Assembly (NCBI GenBank): GCA_025331435.1
Contig: JAIWNI010000074.1
Location: 1-64,000 of the forward strand
DNA: 64,000 nt
Source of the DNA: Choanephora cucurbitarum
Lineage: Eukaryota; Mucoromycota; Mucoromycetes; Mucorales; Choanephoraceae
Direction: 5' to 3'
A program made the position numbers and the translations under genes. The first letter of the stretch is position 1. The number at the start of each line of letters is the position of its first letter. Below the pieces are notes generated by a model. The model saw nothing but the letters and a program-made list of their open reading frames with translations, ran no database searches and was not told the origin of the DNA. Shown one piece after another: positions 36,940 to 48,964 of this stretch.

Positions 36940-37526
36940 CAGTGGGGTTGCAAAAAATAAGATAAAATTTTAAATTTCCGCAAAATCCAAATCACCTTCT
37001 TCCAGTTTTTCACTGTCCATTGCTTGTATTTTCTAGCAAAGTCGTACCTTCTTCGGCGGAAGGCATTCAAAAATGGCTTCTTCTGTGCTACTCGGCTTCT
37101 GTACACATTCTACGCAATGCACGACGAACGGTGTCCCTGTGGACCTTGATAGGCAAAGAGGATGTCAATTCAGCTAAAGTTGCTCTCCTGTTGAGCACAA
37201 TGACCCGCTTAAGAATCCTCAAAACTCTAGGACTGAGTTTTCTAGGTCTTCCGGATCCTTCAGCACGATCTGTCGTACCTTGCAATTTTTTTCTTCTCAA
37301 GAGTGTGTAGACGTTGGCCAGTTTTACACTTGCAGCTCTTGAAATTTGCTTAGCTTTCATACCATTTTGGCATAATCTAACAATAAGACGTTTTTCTGCA
37401 TCAGTTAAGTGGGTTCTTGGACCCATACTGATATAAAAAAGAGATAAAGGGAATAAATCATGTCATGCATTGTCAACATATTTAAGGCGGATATTTAAAA
37501 TTTTATCATTTTTTGCAACTCCGCGG
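36940..37526 (-). mobile_element. Tc1/mariner deletion derivative (MITE-like), 587 bases
   Basis: The ends are inverted repeats of about 35 bases (36940-36975 and 37493-37526) sharing GTTGCAAAAAAT and GATAAAATTTTAAAT. TA dinucleotides flank both ends (36938-36939 and 37527-37528), the standard Tc1/mariner target duplication. Inside is only the DNA-binding half of a transposase; the DDE catalytic half is missing. The element is therefore non-autonomous. Confidence 0.85.
36976..37426 (-). pseudogene. Truncated Tc1-type transposase: paired helix-turn-helix domain only
   Basis: From an ATG at 37426 the minus strand reads MGPRTHLTDAEKRLIVRLCQ, then GMKAKQISRAASVKLANVY and GSGRPRKLSPRVLRILKRVI, two helix-turn-helix units joined by a GRPR-type AT-hook, the usual N-terminus of Tc1/Tc3 transposases. 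A frame break near 37090 is followed by PFLNAFRRRRYDFARKYKQW and NWKKVIW. In complete proteins the next residues lead into the first catalytic Asp (the F-S-D-E region), but here the text runs straight into the terminal repeat. It may still make a 112-residue DNA-binding protein from the first frame. Confidence 0.8.
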
Positions 37527-37649
37527 TATAAGTCGTAATTTGAGATATCAAAAAGGTATATAGATACAAAGAAACGATGCATATGTACAGAAAATAAAGA
37601 ATTAGAGGATTAAAAAGAAAAGGGTAGGAGAGGGGGGTATTGATCTCTA

Positions 37650-38788
37650 TTAGGCTGTGATCTCTTCAGTAAGAGGTTTGTTTTTGAACAACGCATATTG
37701 ACAAAAAATAGTAGCATCGAACATGAGTGTACCCGCACTACCGATGATATAAGGTACAGCTTCTAACATTTTAGCACGAGTAGCGTGAGGATTAGTGAAA
37801 ATACTCAGCACATAAGTTAAATTTCCCATGGCAGCAAAAAAGAATAAAGCCATTGATAGCCCTTCTACAGAACGACGACGGAAGTTTTGATAGATTTGAG
37901 GTAAACGAGATGAGAGATAGAGAAAAGTACAGAGCCAGGCAAAGAATCGGCCTACCCAGATAGCGTTGTTTTCGTCATGATGGTCAGCAGTTAACATGAT
38001 GCTCTCTGTAGTCAATAGATTACTATTGTCAGCAAGGCCATTAAATGTTAAGAAGCCAAAAAAGAGCATCATAGTAACATATTTCTTAGGCTGAGGTGAA
38101 GAGCCCAAGAGAGACGATTGTTCGTTAATTTCTTTTCCTCCACCTGTGCTGTAGGTAGTATAGATACGTTCACCAATCAAAGGAGAATTGCCATTATTGT
38201 CTTGTGAGATGACTGCAGCTGGCTTTACTTCGTCATCTCCATCAAACCAACGTCGAATTCTGTTGTCAGTGTATTTGACATAATAAAGCCATTGAAAGCA
38301 TAAAACGGTATCGATGATAGTATAGTAAATTGAAAGATAAAGCTGAAAAGGAAGTTGACCGGTTATAATGCAACCAATAAAATTAGCGACATCACCTATT
38401 AACATTTGATTAGAATTATATCTTTTTTTGGAAAAAGAATGATAGATAAGTTACCCGTTAACCAGACCGTCAAAAAAGTAAAGCTAAGACCTTCTGCATC
38501 ACGACGTCTGTAATTTTTGATCACTTGACTATAAAGCGCAATTAGTAAATGACATAAAATGATGTGATCATATTACGTACGGCATTTGTGCATTAAGCCA
38601 ACAGAAAATCGACAAATAGCCAAACAATAAACTGAATGACTCTTGAAATCCATAAACACAATCGCCAAAGATGTTCTAAATAACAAAAGATTAAGCTTGT
38701 TGCTCGAAAAGAAGAATGGTATGCTGCTTACATAAATCCAGCTAATGGCTGTTGATCCATTTTCTAGTACAGGGCAGACGGTTTCCAT
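37650..38788 (-). CDS. PQ-loop vacuolar/lysosomal amino-acid transporter (YPQ/PQLC2 type)
   Basis: Four exons (38732-38788, 38581-38675, 38455-38528, 37650-38395) give 323 residues. Two PQ-loop repeats are visible: QMPQVIKNYRRRDAEGLSFTF across exons 2-3 and RLPQIYQNFRRRSVEGLSMAL in exon 4, each starting a pair of helices in a seven-helix protein. The Pro-Gln dipeptides are present in both. Relatives (yeast Ypq1-3, animal PQLC2) move cationic amino acids across the vacuole or lysosome membrane. A polar loop of about 80 residues with Ser/Thr (DGDDEVKPAAVISQDNNG) separates the halves. The start METVCPV is preferred to an upstream in-frame ATG at 38830, which would add a leader not seen in the family. 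Confidence 0.88.
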
Positions 38789-40863
38789 AAGAATAAATAG
38801 AGGGTAGAAAGAAAGAAGTAGAATTAACAATCTAATTCACTCCCTTTCTCCAGGTTTTTATAAATGGATAAGGAATGCGGCTATTTAAATCAGACATACA
38901 TCTGATCTTATTTGCCTTAATAGGAAAGTTGGATTTGATGCAGTTTTTTAGCACATCAAGATGTTTATTAACGGATATGGAAGGTCACTCACAAGTGATT
39001 GATCACCCTTCATTTTTCTTATTTGGAGAAAAATTTCTATTTTCTATCTGTCCCCCCTCCCCTTCTAGCTTTTTTTTTGACAACTGCTTTTTTTGTCCTA
39101 TGCTAATAACTAACAAAATAAAACCGTTCTCCCTATAACCAAACGCTAAGAGGTGGCAAGAAAAATCAAGATTGCACAAGAAACAAGCCCCTCCCTTTGT
39201 TTGACTCTTTTTTTTTAAGCTCAAACTAAGCAAACCATAGCCTTATCTAAGAAAAATCTTTTTTTTTTCTATCTTGACCATTCAGATAAAGTAATTGAAT
39301 TGAAACAAAATTGGCTTTGGCACTAGCCAAGTACTGCTGTCCAATAAAAATAAAGCATTTCTTAAGCACTTAAACAAAATCATTTATAACGTTTTCTTCT
39401 TGCCTTAAAATTAGTACAGTTTAAAGACTGCAAGGGGCGGAAGAAATTGTTGTATTTGAAGCATTGCAATAATTTTAAAAGATCTTTACTGTTTACTATG
39501 CTCAACAATGATAAGTTCGGTTAGTGAACCATAACTACAGTTGATACCGAAATAAGTAAATTGAAGATTAGCCAAGTGCCAACTATCAAAGCTCCAACAG
39601 AGTAAAAAGGCCATAAAAAGCTTTGAGTCGAGCACTTACTGAAAAGTGTATCAAAATGATTCTTTTCTTTTTCTTTTATCTTGGTGAGCGCAATGTAACA
39701 CTGATTTAAATTTCGAATGTGCCCTTACCTTTTCTTGTTTGGAAGCCTTTGTTTCACGTAAATGCGACTAGAACAATGGATTGACTTAACAAGAATATCT
39801 CTGCTGAAGTTTACTTCTTAGTTTCCAACAACATATGAACAAAATACTCTTAAACACTAACTGTTCCTTCTTGTTGTTGCTCATGTTGGAATGAAGAAAG
39901 GAATTGCTATCATTTTTGAAAAAAGGTAGCTGCTTCTAAGTACATGGATAAACCTGAGGGAAAAGTGGTTAATATTGAATTGTCTGCAGTACCTCAAATG
40001 GCAGAATGTTTTTTTTATCAAGACAACACTTTTGTTATTATATCTTGTTACTACTCAAAACTGCAAAGTAAACCTTTATACTAGAATCACTATTTTGACT
40101 TAGAATAATGCAAGTATTTAAGCGTTGCAACAACAGAAAGATGATCTCTCTTCTTAGACTTATATCAATAGCGAGCATTTTTATGTTTTAACAATGCAGC
40201 TCTGTCTGTCAGAAGACGAGGAGGGAAAGAGAGAGAAAAAAGAAAGGCAAAGGAAGGCTAGAAAGCAGTTATGCACATGCTTATTTTTTTCTTTAACTTA
40301 ACCATGTAAATCTGATGACAAGATCATATGAGTTTTTTTTTTGCTTCTACTCTATGAAATTAAAAGCATAACTCGTTCTTATGTTTATTGTTTTATGTTT
40401 TTTTTTGCTAACGTACTTCAAGCGTGCCTTTCTTCAATTGTTATAAAATGTGGAATGCACACACAAAAATTAATCTGGATGTTCTCAAAAAACTGATCAT
40501 ATGCTTCATTTGATGGACAATTCCATATTCAAATAGAAAATATCCTAAAATTATCATGCCGAGACCACATCCGCTTCTTCTCTGACTTACTGAGTTAATC
40601 ATGGTTCATAAAACACAATTAACATCATTATACGAATAGCAAAATTTCTGTTTGCTCCCGAAATAAATAGCTGGACATTGCATGATTTAGTTAATAATGC
40701 CATCAGATCAATCACAGTTGTTTTCTGTTCTTTCTCCTTGCTTTTCTTTTCGGGCGTTACCCCTCATTTTCTTTGTCTTTTCAAACAAATAAAAGCTGTA
40801 TGACTTTCTCTTCCTTTCTCTCTCGTTTTTCTCTCTCTGTTTTTTTGCATGCAATCATAAACC
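38789..40863. other. Divergent intergenic region, no gene seen
   Basis: About 2 kb between the PQ-loop and zinc transporter genes. It is AT-rich with many T- and A-runs (for example near 39070 and 39260) and lacks long frames. The 120 bases before 40864 are strongly T/C-rich, a likely promoter. Confidence 0.5.
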
Positions 40864-42458
40864 ATGGCGTTATCTAGAGAATTTAAAATTTATTGTATGC
40901 TATGCATTACCGGTCTTTTCTTTTTTGCAGAAATTATTGTTGGGTACTATACCAGTTCATTGGCCTTGGTAAGAAAACCTGATCTGAAGGATATGTAATG
41001 CAATGTCATCTAAACAAGCTATTCAGATAGCAGATTCGTTTCATATGCTAAGTGACATGATCAGTATGTGTGTGGCATTGTGGGCTATCAAGGTAAGATA
41101 CTTCATTCTGTTTTATTTTTCGAAAGTTAGATGATTCATATACATTTGACGCCTTTCTAGGTTTCCCAAAAGACAAAACACGATCCTCATTATTCTTATG
41201 GGTGGCAACGAGCCGAGATTTTGGGTGCACTTGTCAATGGTGTCTTTTTGTTGGCTTTATGCTTCACTATTCTGATCGATTGTATTAAACGATTTGTTGA
41301 ACCTGAATCTGTGAATCATCCCATGTTGGTACTTATTATAGGCAGTGCGGGTCTTGTGGCTAATCTCATCGGCTTATTCATATTTCATGGTATATACATA
41401 TATATATAATGAAGTCAGCATAACAATGATTAATTTGTTTGTATACTAGAACATGGACATATTGGCCACCATCATTCTCATGCAGATGATAGCGAAGCTC
41501 AAGGAAATCATGACCATAGCCACAATGGACACTTGAATATGCGAGGTGTAAGTGTTTTCTTTTTCTACGATGATTGTCAGCTATTGATGCCTATGTTTAG
41601 ATATTTTTACATGTTCTGGGAGATGCATTGGGCAATGTAGGCGTCATTGCTTCTTCTCTCTTCATCTGGTTAACTGACTTTAGCTGGAGATTTTATTTTG
41701 ATCCTATCGTCAGGTAATACTTGAAAGCGAACTGATGTGTTTTAACTGGATCCATGAATTAACACATTCAGTTTTGATTAGTTGCTTGCTTACCATCATC
41801 ATTTTCATGTCAGCTATTCCTTTAGGTAAAGTACAAGAAAGAGCGAGAAAGAAAGAAAGAAAACTAATACAGCTCTGTTTTCATAAGTTCGCCAGACATC
41901 CTTTATTTTACTTCAAGGGGTTCCTCACAGTGTTCCGCTAGACGATGTAAACAGTATGCTCTTGATGGTAAACGAAAGTAGCAAAAGCAATATGCGACAT
42001 TTGTTCATTCTCCCTTTTTTTGTTTTAGTTGGAGAATGTACTTTCAGTTCATGAATTACATGTTTGGCAGCTATCAGATACAAAATTAATTGCCACACTG
42101 CATGTTTTGATCAGATCTCGAAAAGATTATATGGCAACAGCTACAGAAATCAAAAAAATATTACATCGTTATGGTATTCACTCTGTCACTCTACAGCCTG
42201 AATTTATTGAGGATCAAATAGACGAGAAATACATTGACTGTGAAAATCAAACTGAGAAGGAATCTTCTAGCAGTATCAAAGTAATCCGCACTCAAGCTTC
42301 AAAAGAGGTAAGAACAACAACATAGCATATATATATATATAATACTTACAAGCAAAACGTCATAGACATTAACGGAAGGCTCTTCTTCTACCTGTTTCTT
42401 GCGTTGTCTAGACGAATCATGTTTAGAGAGTTCTTGTTGCCCTCCAGAAGACAAATAG
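40864..42458 (+). CDS. CDF-family zinc transporter (ZRC1/COT1 type)
   Basis: The first exon begins MALSREFKIYCMLCITGLFFF. ADSFHMLSDM and HVLGDALGNVG carry the His/Asp residues of the cation site in helices 2 and 5 (the HxxxD pairs). Between helices 4 and 5 is a His-rich loop (HEHGHIGHHHSHADD, then HDHSHNGH) typical of vacuolar Zn transporters. The C-terminal domain has VHELHVWQLSD. A short intron near 41827-41886 is needed to reach FILLQGVPHSVPLDDV, and a last intron at 42308-42365 leads to a tail ESCLESSCCPPEDK and the stop at 42456-42458. This Cys-rich ending is a hallmark of ZRC1 relatives and supports that splice over read-through to a stop at 42323. The protein probably moves zinc into the vacuole in exchange for protons. 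Confidence 0.9.
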
Positions 42459-42789
42459 AATGTAAATAGTAGCAAAAAACTTGCATGTATTATAATATCA
42501 TGAAAGAGTAGAATTAAATCTGTTGTTTGTTTTGAAACGATTTTCCAAGGTTTACCCCCACTTTACAATGCATCTTTTCGGGTAAACAATTTCTATAAGG
42601 CCTGAGTAACGTACAGCTTTGTCATCCTTCAAAAAAAAAAAAGGTTTTTCCTTTTGTTTGTGTAAACTGAATGTAATCCTGTATTCATATTGGTTGCTTG
42701 TCTAACGGTTAGTTTTAATAATACAAAAGCATAGTCTATACAAAAATAATAATAACAAGAAGAAAATAGTGATGAGTCTAATGCGTCAT
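42459..42789. other. Convergent intergenic region
   Basis: Between the 3' ends of the zinc transporter and arrestin genes; only A-rich and T-rich runs are seen. Confidence 0.5.
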
Positions 42790-44247
42790 CTATCCACTTC
42801 GACCAGGTACGGCTACTGCTGCATCATAGCCGGGTAAGGATCCAGAAAAGCTATACAGCCTATTGGATCGAATAGCAGTTGTGTAGGATGGTACTCGGGA
42901 AAGATCAATGCCTTGCCAAGGTAAAGGATCAACAATAGCCCCTCCGTGTGCTTCACTTTCATCCTCAGTATCTGAGTTTGATAATAATGCATTGACTCCA
43001 CATGCAGCCTCATTAGGTGCAGAAATGGCAATAGAAGGAGGGAGATCACCTCTTGCAATCAATGTAGCTACTTGTTGTGGATCATAAGGTGCTGATTTCC
43101 ATGCATCTTCGTAAGCGGGTAATGCATTTTCATCCTCTACTGGCGATATCTCTGCTATCATAATAGGAATGGCTGCTCTTAGTTCTACATGATATCAAAT
43201 AGCTATCAATACAAACATACACTACAGCCATAAGATTGAGCTTACCAGATATATGTCCATCTGCATTTGTTAGTGATACAGTGAATTTCAACTTGTGTTT
43301 GATTTTCATGAGATCACATGCAGAGTCTGTTTGTACCAGATGTGATGCCATATCAGGTACAGAAACCAACTCTGTTTTTGACCAAGGGTTGTCACCTGTG
43401 GAGAAATGTTCATCCCGAATATGTCTTATCACTCTGCCTTCCATCTTTGAATGATCCTCTGCCGAAAGAGTGATGTATTCCTTGAGCACACAGGACACTG
43501 AACGTACTCGGAGATCTTCGGCAATAGGTTCCAATGCAAACGTCACTGGGATGATGCTGCCCATGCTAAATACCTTACTGGGGACACTGATATCATAGCT
43601 TAATTTATCCACCCATACATTCGATATCACAACTGACTGAGATAATTCCAGAGAAGATGGTAACAGCACCCGCGATACTTTGATCTCTTTGCGGTCATTG
43701 TAGTTCATTGAAAAAGTAGGTCGATCTACAGTTGCCTTTAGACGATAAGTGACTTCGCCTAATTCATGTTGAATTGTTTCAGGTAGATCACCGGGTAATG
43801 GAAGCTCAAAATCCCTATCGTTTTAGCCATAAGTCCATCATAGCTTGTTTTTTTTTAAGAAAATCATACCATTTATAATGACCTTCGGATAAATGATATG
43901 TTTTATGTTTTGGCTGTAAGAAACACCATTCGTGTTTGATGATCGTCTTTTCATCTTTATAATGACGTTGGTGAGATCCAAGGCCTAGAGCACCAAATGA
44001 GCAATAGATAAATATATTCATTTTATCATGGTTTACCTTCAGTCCAGTTTACTTTTGCCTTTCCAATAAACTTGAGTGAGATAGAGCGAACTTTGGTGGT
44101 CTCTTGACAGTTAAACACAACCGAGCCTCGTAAGATAACTCCAGCAGACTCTTCGATACTGCCATGAAGAATGATATGTTCTGTTTCTAAATTGATATGG
44201 AAATCAGAGTTATGAACTAGTTGTATAGGATTAGGCAAGATGTTCAT
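42790..44247 (-). CDS. Alpha-arrestin (ART-type ubiquitin-ligase adaptor)
   Basis: The minus-strand exons start MNILPNPIQLVHNSDFHINL (44247), carry an arrestin N domain (GSVVFNCQETTKVRSISLKFIG, then LPLPGDLPETIQHELGEVTYRL) and an arrestin C domain (VVISNVWVDKLSYDISVPSK, IIPVTFALEPI, VRSVSCVLKE). The C-terminus has short Pro-x-Tyr motifs (LPAYED, VPSYTT, LPGYDA), the sites by which arrestins of this kind bind the WW domains of Rsp5/Nedd4 ligases; LPxY and PPxY are both used in fungi. Such adaptors choose plasma-membrane transporters for ubiquitination and endocytosis. Cargo is unknown. About four exons; internal limits are approximate. Confidence 0.85.
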
Positions 44248-44771
44248 TGTATAGTGAAGATAAGAAAAGAGAAAAAATAAAGGAAAAAAAATGAATTAAA
44301 AAAAAAATTAAAGATTTGTACAACCTCAAATGGGGTTTCAATAAATGAAGAAAGCTGATTTACACTGATTGGTTTATTAGAATTAAATGCAAAACTTGAA
44401 ATTAATTTTAGCATAGATCACTTAAAGAGTGAGAGAGGGAAAAAAAGGAAGATTTCTGCACTAAAAACCTAATAAGCTTCCCATTGAATGCTACGTCACT
44501 TTGATCTACTTCTTTATTGTTTAATCAATATATCCTTTCTAAAGTAGTACAAGCAACATTTTCTTCAATGCAATTGGCTCAATTGATTGCGCGAAAATAA
44601 AATCAGCTACCAAAGGAAAAAGTTCTTTTCTTTTTCTTTTTCTCTTTTTTTTCCTAATTGTTTGTATGTTTACATGAAAACTGAACTTAATTTAAACATG
44701 TAAAATAAGTTTATAGTTGCCAATGGATCAATTGGGCTCATTGTTCTTCTTCCTTTAGTGCTCGCTACCTT
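44248..44771. other. Divergent promoter region
   Basis: Between the arrestin and the next + strand gene. AT-rich, with a T-rich block (TTTTCTTTTTCTC) at about 44630-44650. No gene is seen. Confidence 0.45.
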
Positions 44772-45792
44772 ATGTCTCTTCTAAAACAATCCTTTCTTGG
44801 CGCCTTCTTCAACTATTGTCTCGGTAAGCAAAGAAAGAGAGACTCAAGAAGTCAATTAGAATAGTAAACAGGAACTCTCTCCCCTAAAATTTAGAATACA
44901 TCATAAGCGAATATGTGATGCCATATTGCTTTCAGTTAATTAAACCAAAAAACGAATTTCTAATGATTGAAATGGAGCAACCTGAATTCATAGTCAAGGA
45001 GCACATTGAACTGTCAGAAAAGGAGCAAATCGTATCATTAGACGAGGGACAGACTGTATTGTCAGTCAGAGAAGAACAAACAGATCAGCAGGCCCTGTCT
45101 TCAGATAACGAGACTAATTCGACAATTAATGACCGAACAGCGCCGGTAAAAAGAAAGAAAAAAGAAGTCGTGTTGTCAACCAGCAAAGAAGATAGCTTAC
45201 TCGAAGCAAATAATTCACCATCTCGCCCGGTCGAAATCGTTACCTGTTCGCCTGTTCTCAAACCTCAGTCGGGGCCTAACTTGAAAATCAACACTCAAAA
45301 GCATCAAAAGAGACGAAATAATTCCATTTCTACCTTTGATTTCTATTCTTCTCCTTTTAGTGCTTCACCTATGCTTTCATCAGGCACATCTACTTCATCT
45401 CGCTATTCAACCTTTAGCTTCAGTTCGACTGATTCAACTCAATCAAAAGTGGATGACATGATCTATCAATTTGAAACAGGCATGCATCATGTCCCACACC
45501 GTCGCTATAGTGTAGATTCTTTTTACTTGAACAACAACAGTAAACCTTTAATTCCCTTCAGAAAGTTTGAGTTTGAACCAACCAAAGATGAATGGAGAAG
45601 ACGAGATACAGCCAATTCCCCAATTCATCTACGTCCATCTCAATCAACGTAAGCTTTTGTGTGTGTGCGTATGTGTACTCTTTGATGTATTGACTTGTTT
45701 ATTTTAGGCCAACATATTCTATGACACAAAAATACCCTCAGAAACGAACAATGCCTCCTATTCCAGAAAAAACAAAATCCATGTGGGCTTAA
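44772..45792 (+). CDS. Unknown protein with Ser-rich middle
   Basis: Three exons (44772-44823, 44895-45648, 45708-45792) join in frame to 296 residues, MSLLKQSFLGAFFNYC first. If the first intron is not used, translation could start at 44918 or 44963 instead. The protein is polar and probably disordered: Glu/Gln-rich near the start (HIELSEKEQIVSLDEGQTVL), a basic patch (VKRKKKE), then a Ser-rich stretch (SPFSASPMLSSGTSTSSRYS), and a basic-Pro end (KRTMPPIPEKTKSMWA). I recognise no family. It ends 53 bases from the 3' end of the convergent membrane-protein gene. Confidence 0.55.
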
Positions 45793-45845
45793 ATTATCAT
45801 TTTAGAAAATATCAATAAACTATCTATAAAAGAAAGAGGAAAAGT

Positions 45846-46683
45846 TCAATTTAATGGACAATATAAACCTCCTATATCTGATGCTGCAAGATTGATAACA
45901 AATGGCCAAATAAGACCTGATATGTGGATTGTGGTCTAATGGTTACATAAAGCAAGTGAGTCAATAGGTTTGTCAACATACGAGATATATATTTACCTGC
46001 ATGGTGATGTTGAGTGCAGGCGATTCTGCTGGGATTTGAGGACCGCATGCATTATAGAGATTTTCAAAAGTAACATCAGTGATGTTAGGCGGCTCATAGT
46101 CCACTTGTAAGTTGATTGTCATGACTGTACTCTTTTGAGGCATGAGTTGAAAAGAATCTGTAGTAGACCAAGCAAAAGGCTGAAGGGTATCTCGATCTTT
46201 AAGAATGATGTGCATTGTTTGAATCAATGTAGGCACAAAGCTACTATGGTTGTCTAGTGTGATATTCAGCTGCCATTCTGCTTTGAAATAAGGTTGTTGC
46301 CTAGGCCCCCAATCTGCAGGATCTCCAACGCGATCTGCTTTCTTGTTCACAATGTGTATTCGAGGTATACGTGGCCAGCATATATAAGCAATCAAGAACA
46401 ACAAGATCCATGTAGACAAGACTACTCCACCAATAATTGTCTGTCTGTCTCGCTCTTCTTTTGATGTAACTCGAGAAGGTAGTGTGCCATGAAGTTGAGA
46501 TAAAGGTCGTTCTAAAGTGTGCTCTGTATTAATTAAATCAATCTGAATGGTGGAAGCGATTGTCTGTGTATCATCCTCAAAATAGAGAGCTGCTCTTGAC
46601 TGAACAAAATCAGGTGGATGATTTGTATAAGGTAAATAAGAATAGGTTCGGCTTGAATCAGACTGGTGAATCGGGGCAGGCAA
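45846..46683 (-). CDS. Single-pass membrane protein, possible LEA2-like domain
   Basis: Two exons (45997-46683 and 45846-45935) give 258 residues. After about 85 polar residues there is one transmembrane helix (GGVVLSTWILLFLIAYIC), then a probable beta-sandwich of about 150 residues (WQLNITLDNHSSFVPTLIQ, STVMTINLQVDYEPPNITD). This is the layout of fungal proteins with LEA2/Tag1-like domains facing the vacuole lumen or cell exterior, but the match is by layout only. Splicing at 45996/45936 replaces a short terminal VNIYLVC by TTIHISGLIWPFVINLAAS and a stop at 45846-45848. Confidence 0.6.
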
Positions 46684-47669
46684 AGTGTCTATTGCTTGTA
46701 TAGAAAGTTAGCAAAGATATGATCCATAATAAACCAGTTTCAATGAGTCAAGGAAAGAAGAGAGGAAGCGAAAATGAATAGAAAATGGAGGGTTGCTACC
46801 TGAAGATGAGTTCACCTTTTGAAACGAAGAGTTGCTTAATGCGGTATGGATCTGGTAGTTGAATAGAAAGTAGCGAATTGGTACGCATTTCTTCTAAAAG
46901 ATAAAATAAAAATTGAAAGAAAGAACAATCAAAGAAATGATAAAACTCCTTAATAGTCAAATCTACTCCTTCAGAATAGATCCAAAAATATTTTAACCTA
47001 AAAGACTTTGTTTTCAAGAATAAGGAGAGTTTGCAAAGCCCAAAAGAAGACATATGACCCGTTGAAGCAGAAAAATAGGCAAGTGTAATAAAATTAAACA
47101 GGCATGATGCATCAACTCTTTCTTCAGTACAATAAAGAAGAAAGTTCGGCGCAAAATGGGTTTTATGCATCTAGTTTTTACGGTACAGATCACATGAAGA
47201 GCAAAAAAAAAAAGAGTTTATAAAAGTATTCGGCAACTGCTGTCTATTCCTGGATCTGAATAGATGATTTACTATACAGATATTGTAAATATGCTTGAAG
47301 GCATTTACTTTTACTTTACACTAAGAAAAAATAAAAGAGCTATTGTTCAATAGACAAGGATATACAATCAGTGCTTAGTTAACTCTATGAACACTACTTG
47401 GACAACGAAACCTTTAACCTCAAACATTTTATATTTTTTTCTTTAATGATCACTAGCCAGACAAAGCACACAATTCATAGGTGCTTCCCAGAAAAGAGAG
47501 CTCCTGTAAGAGTTATTAATTAAACGAAGAAATAAATATCATATAATCAGTGCCTCATTTTTTTAGGCAAAGCAAATCCAATGCAAGTGCAATTAACAGA
47601 CTCGCAAAGACAATGACAACAGAAGAGGGATTGAAATAAGAGACAAGAATATATACACATTTTTATTTG
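46684..47669. other. Intergenic region
   Basis: Promoter side of the membrane-protein gene and 3' flank of RAE1. A 124-codon open frame at 46796-47170 (-) has no family resemblance and looks like chance or a 5' leader. Confidence 0.45.
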
Positions 47670-48964
47670 TTATTTACTTTTGGGACGAGGCTTGACTTCA
47701 TCATCTTGGACAGGGTGAAGCATCAATCTATTGATTTGACCTTCTGTGCTATAGAATTGATGTCCCTAATAAAGTATATTGAATTAGTCTTTCTCTAGAT
47801 CCATGGCAAACTTTTTTCTTACCTTTGTCCAATCATAACTGACAGCATAAGCAAGTATGTTACCAGTACGATTAAAAGTAGTACAAGGAATAGTTGCATT
47901 TGCTTGAGGCAATGTCTTTATTCGCTGTTTGGAATCCTTATCCCAAAGGACTACAGTACCGTCAGCACCTGAAGTAGCAAATGTACCATAAACAGGATGA
48001 AATGAAATATCATTGACGGCATATACATTTTTTGTTTGATCTCGATGACATTTAAACGAAAACGATTTACTAGATAAACAAAAGGAAAAGAATTAAGTGT
48101 ACATGTTCTTGACAAAAATAGAGAAATTTCAAACGATAACTTACGCTGCATCTTTTTCGTCAATATATTGAATGCCCAATCTTCCTTCAATCGATCCAAT
48201 GGCATAACCTTTACTATCAATAAAGCAAGCTACTTTGCGTGTTTGCCATTTTAAAGGAGAGATGTTTTGCTTATAAATGACTGTAGGGTTGTTCAAGTTG
48301 AAAATGAATACGTTTCGATCAGCTGTAGCAGCCACTAACAAATCGCCTCTGGTATCCATTGAATAACATCTTTCGTCTAATTCTACTGTGCCCACTGGCT
48401 GTGGTGATCTCAAATCCCAATATTTGATTGTTTTGTCCCAACTGCCTGTTGCCAGAATATTGGCCTGTCCATCTAGAAACTTTGCTGCTTTGACAGGTTC
48501 ATTATGTGCTCCCACTTGTCGTGTTTGCCCTGTAGCTAAATCATAAAGACGCACTGCTTTGTCTGTACCACCAGATACTACGGAGCTGCCATCCTAATCA
48601 TTTTGGTATTTAGAGAACTTTTTTTGCACTCAATAAAATCAGTAGAGCTTACTTTAGCCCAATCAACACATAGAACAGGACCTTCATGGTTATAAGAAGC
48701 TTTGGGTATCGTATTTCCTGTGGGCTGAACTTCATACAATCTTACCTAGACAAGTGGGTTACAATAGGATCTACATAAAAAATAAAGTATATAACTTACG
48801 GCATTGTCCCAGGAAGAGACGGCAAGAATATCTGCTTGTGGTGAAAAAGCAAGATCAGAGATGCTATCGGTGGGTGGTGAGGCAACCTAAAAACGCGCTG
48901 TAGATCAGATTGTAGCCCAAGTTAGTTAGAGGGTTTCGTTTACCTCAAAGTCAGGGACTTCCAT
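47670..48964 (-). CDS. RAE1: RAE1/Gle2 mRNA export factor (WD40)
   Basis: Minus-strand exons give MEVPDFE, SPPTDSISDLAFSPQADILA, SSWDNAVRLYEVQPTGN, ATGSWDKTIKYWDLRSPQP, CYSMDTRGDLLVAATADRN, SPLKWQTRKVACF, GSIEGRLGIQYID and NDISFHPVYGTFATSGADG, the seven-bladed propeller of RAE1. The motif IEGRLGIQYI with WQTR just before it is diagnostic of RAE1 against its relative BUB3. RAE1 binds nucleoporins of the GLFG type and helps mRNA leave the nucleus. The stop is at 47670-47672. The start at 48964 is the first ATG I can link; a short upstream exon is possible because RAE1 proteins often have 20-40 further residues. Confidence 0.88.

Noticed and set aside
39003..39233. 76-codon frame on -
   Set aside because: Lys/Ser-rich chance frame over homopolymer runs upstream of the PQ-loop gene.
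45930..45950. tRNA A-box-like TGTGGTCTAATGGTTA
   Set aside because: It resembles the D-arm of tRNA-Asp or tRNA-Glu, but no B box or acceptor stem follows, and it lies in an intron of the minus-strand membrane-protein gene.
46796..47170. 124-codon open frame on -
   Set aside because: The predicted text is hydrophobic and Phe/Leu-rich as expected from AT-rich noncoding DNA, with no known motif.
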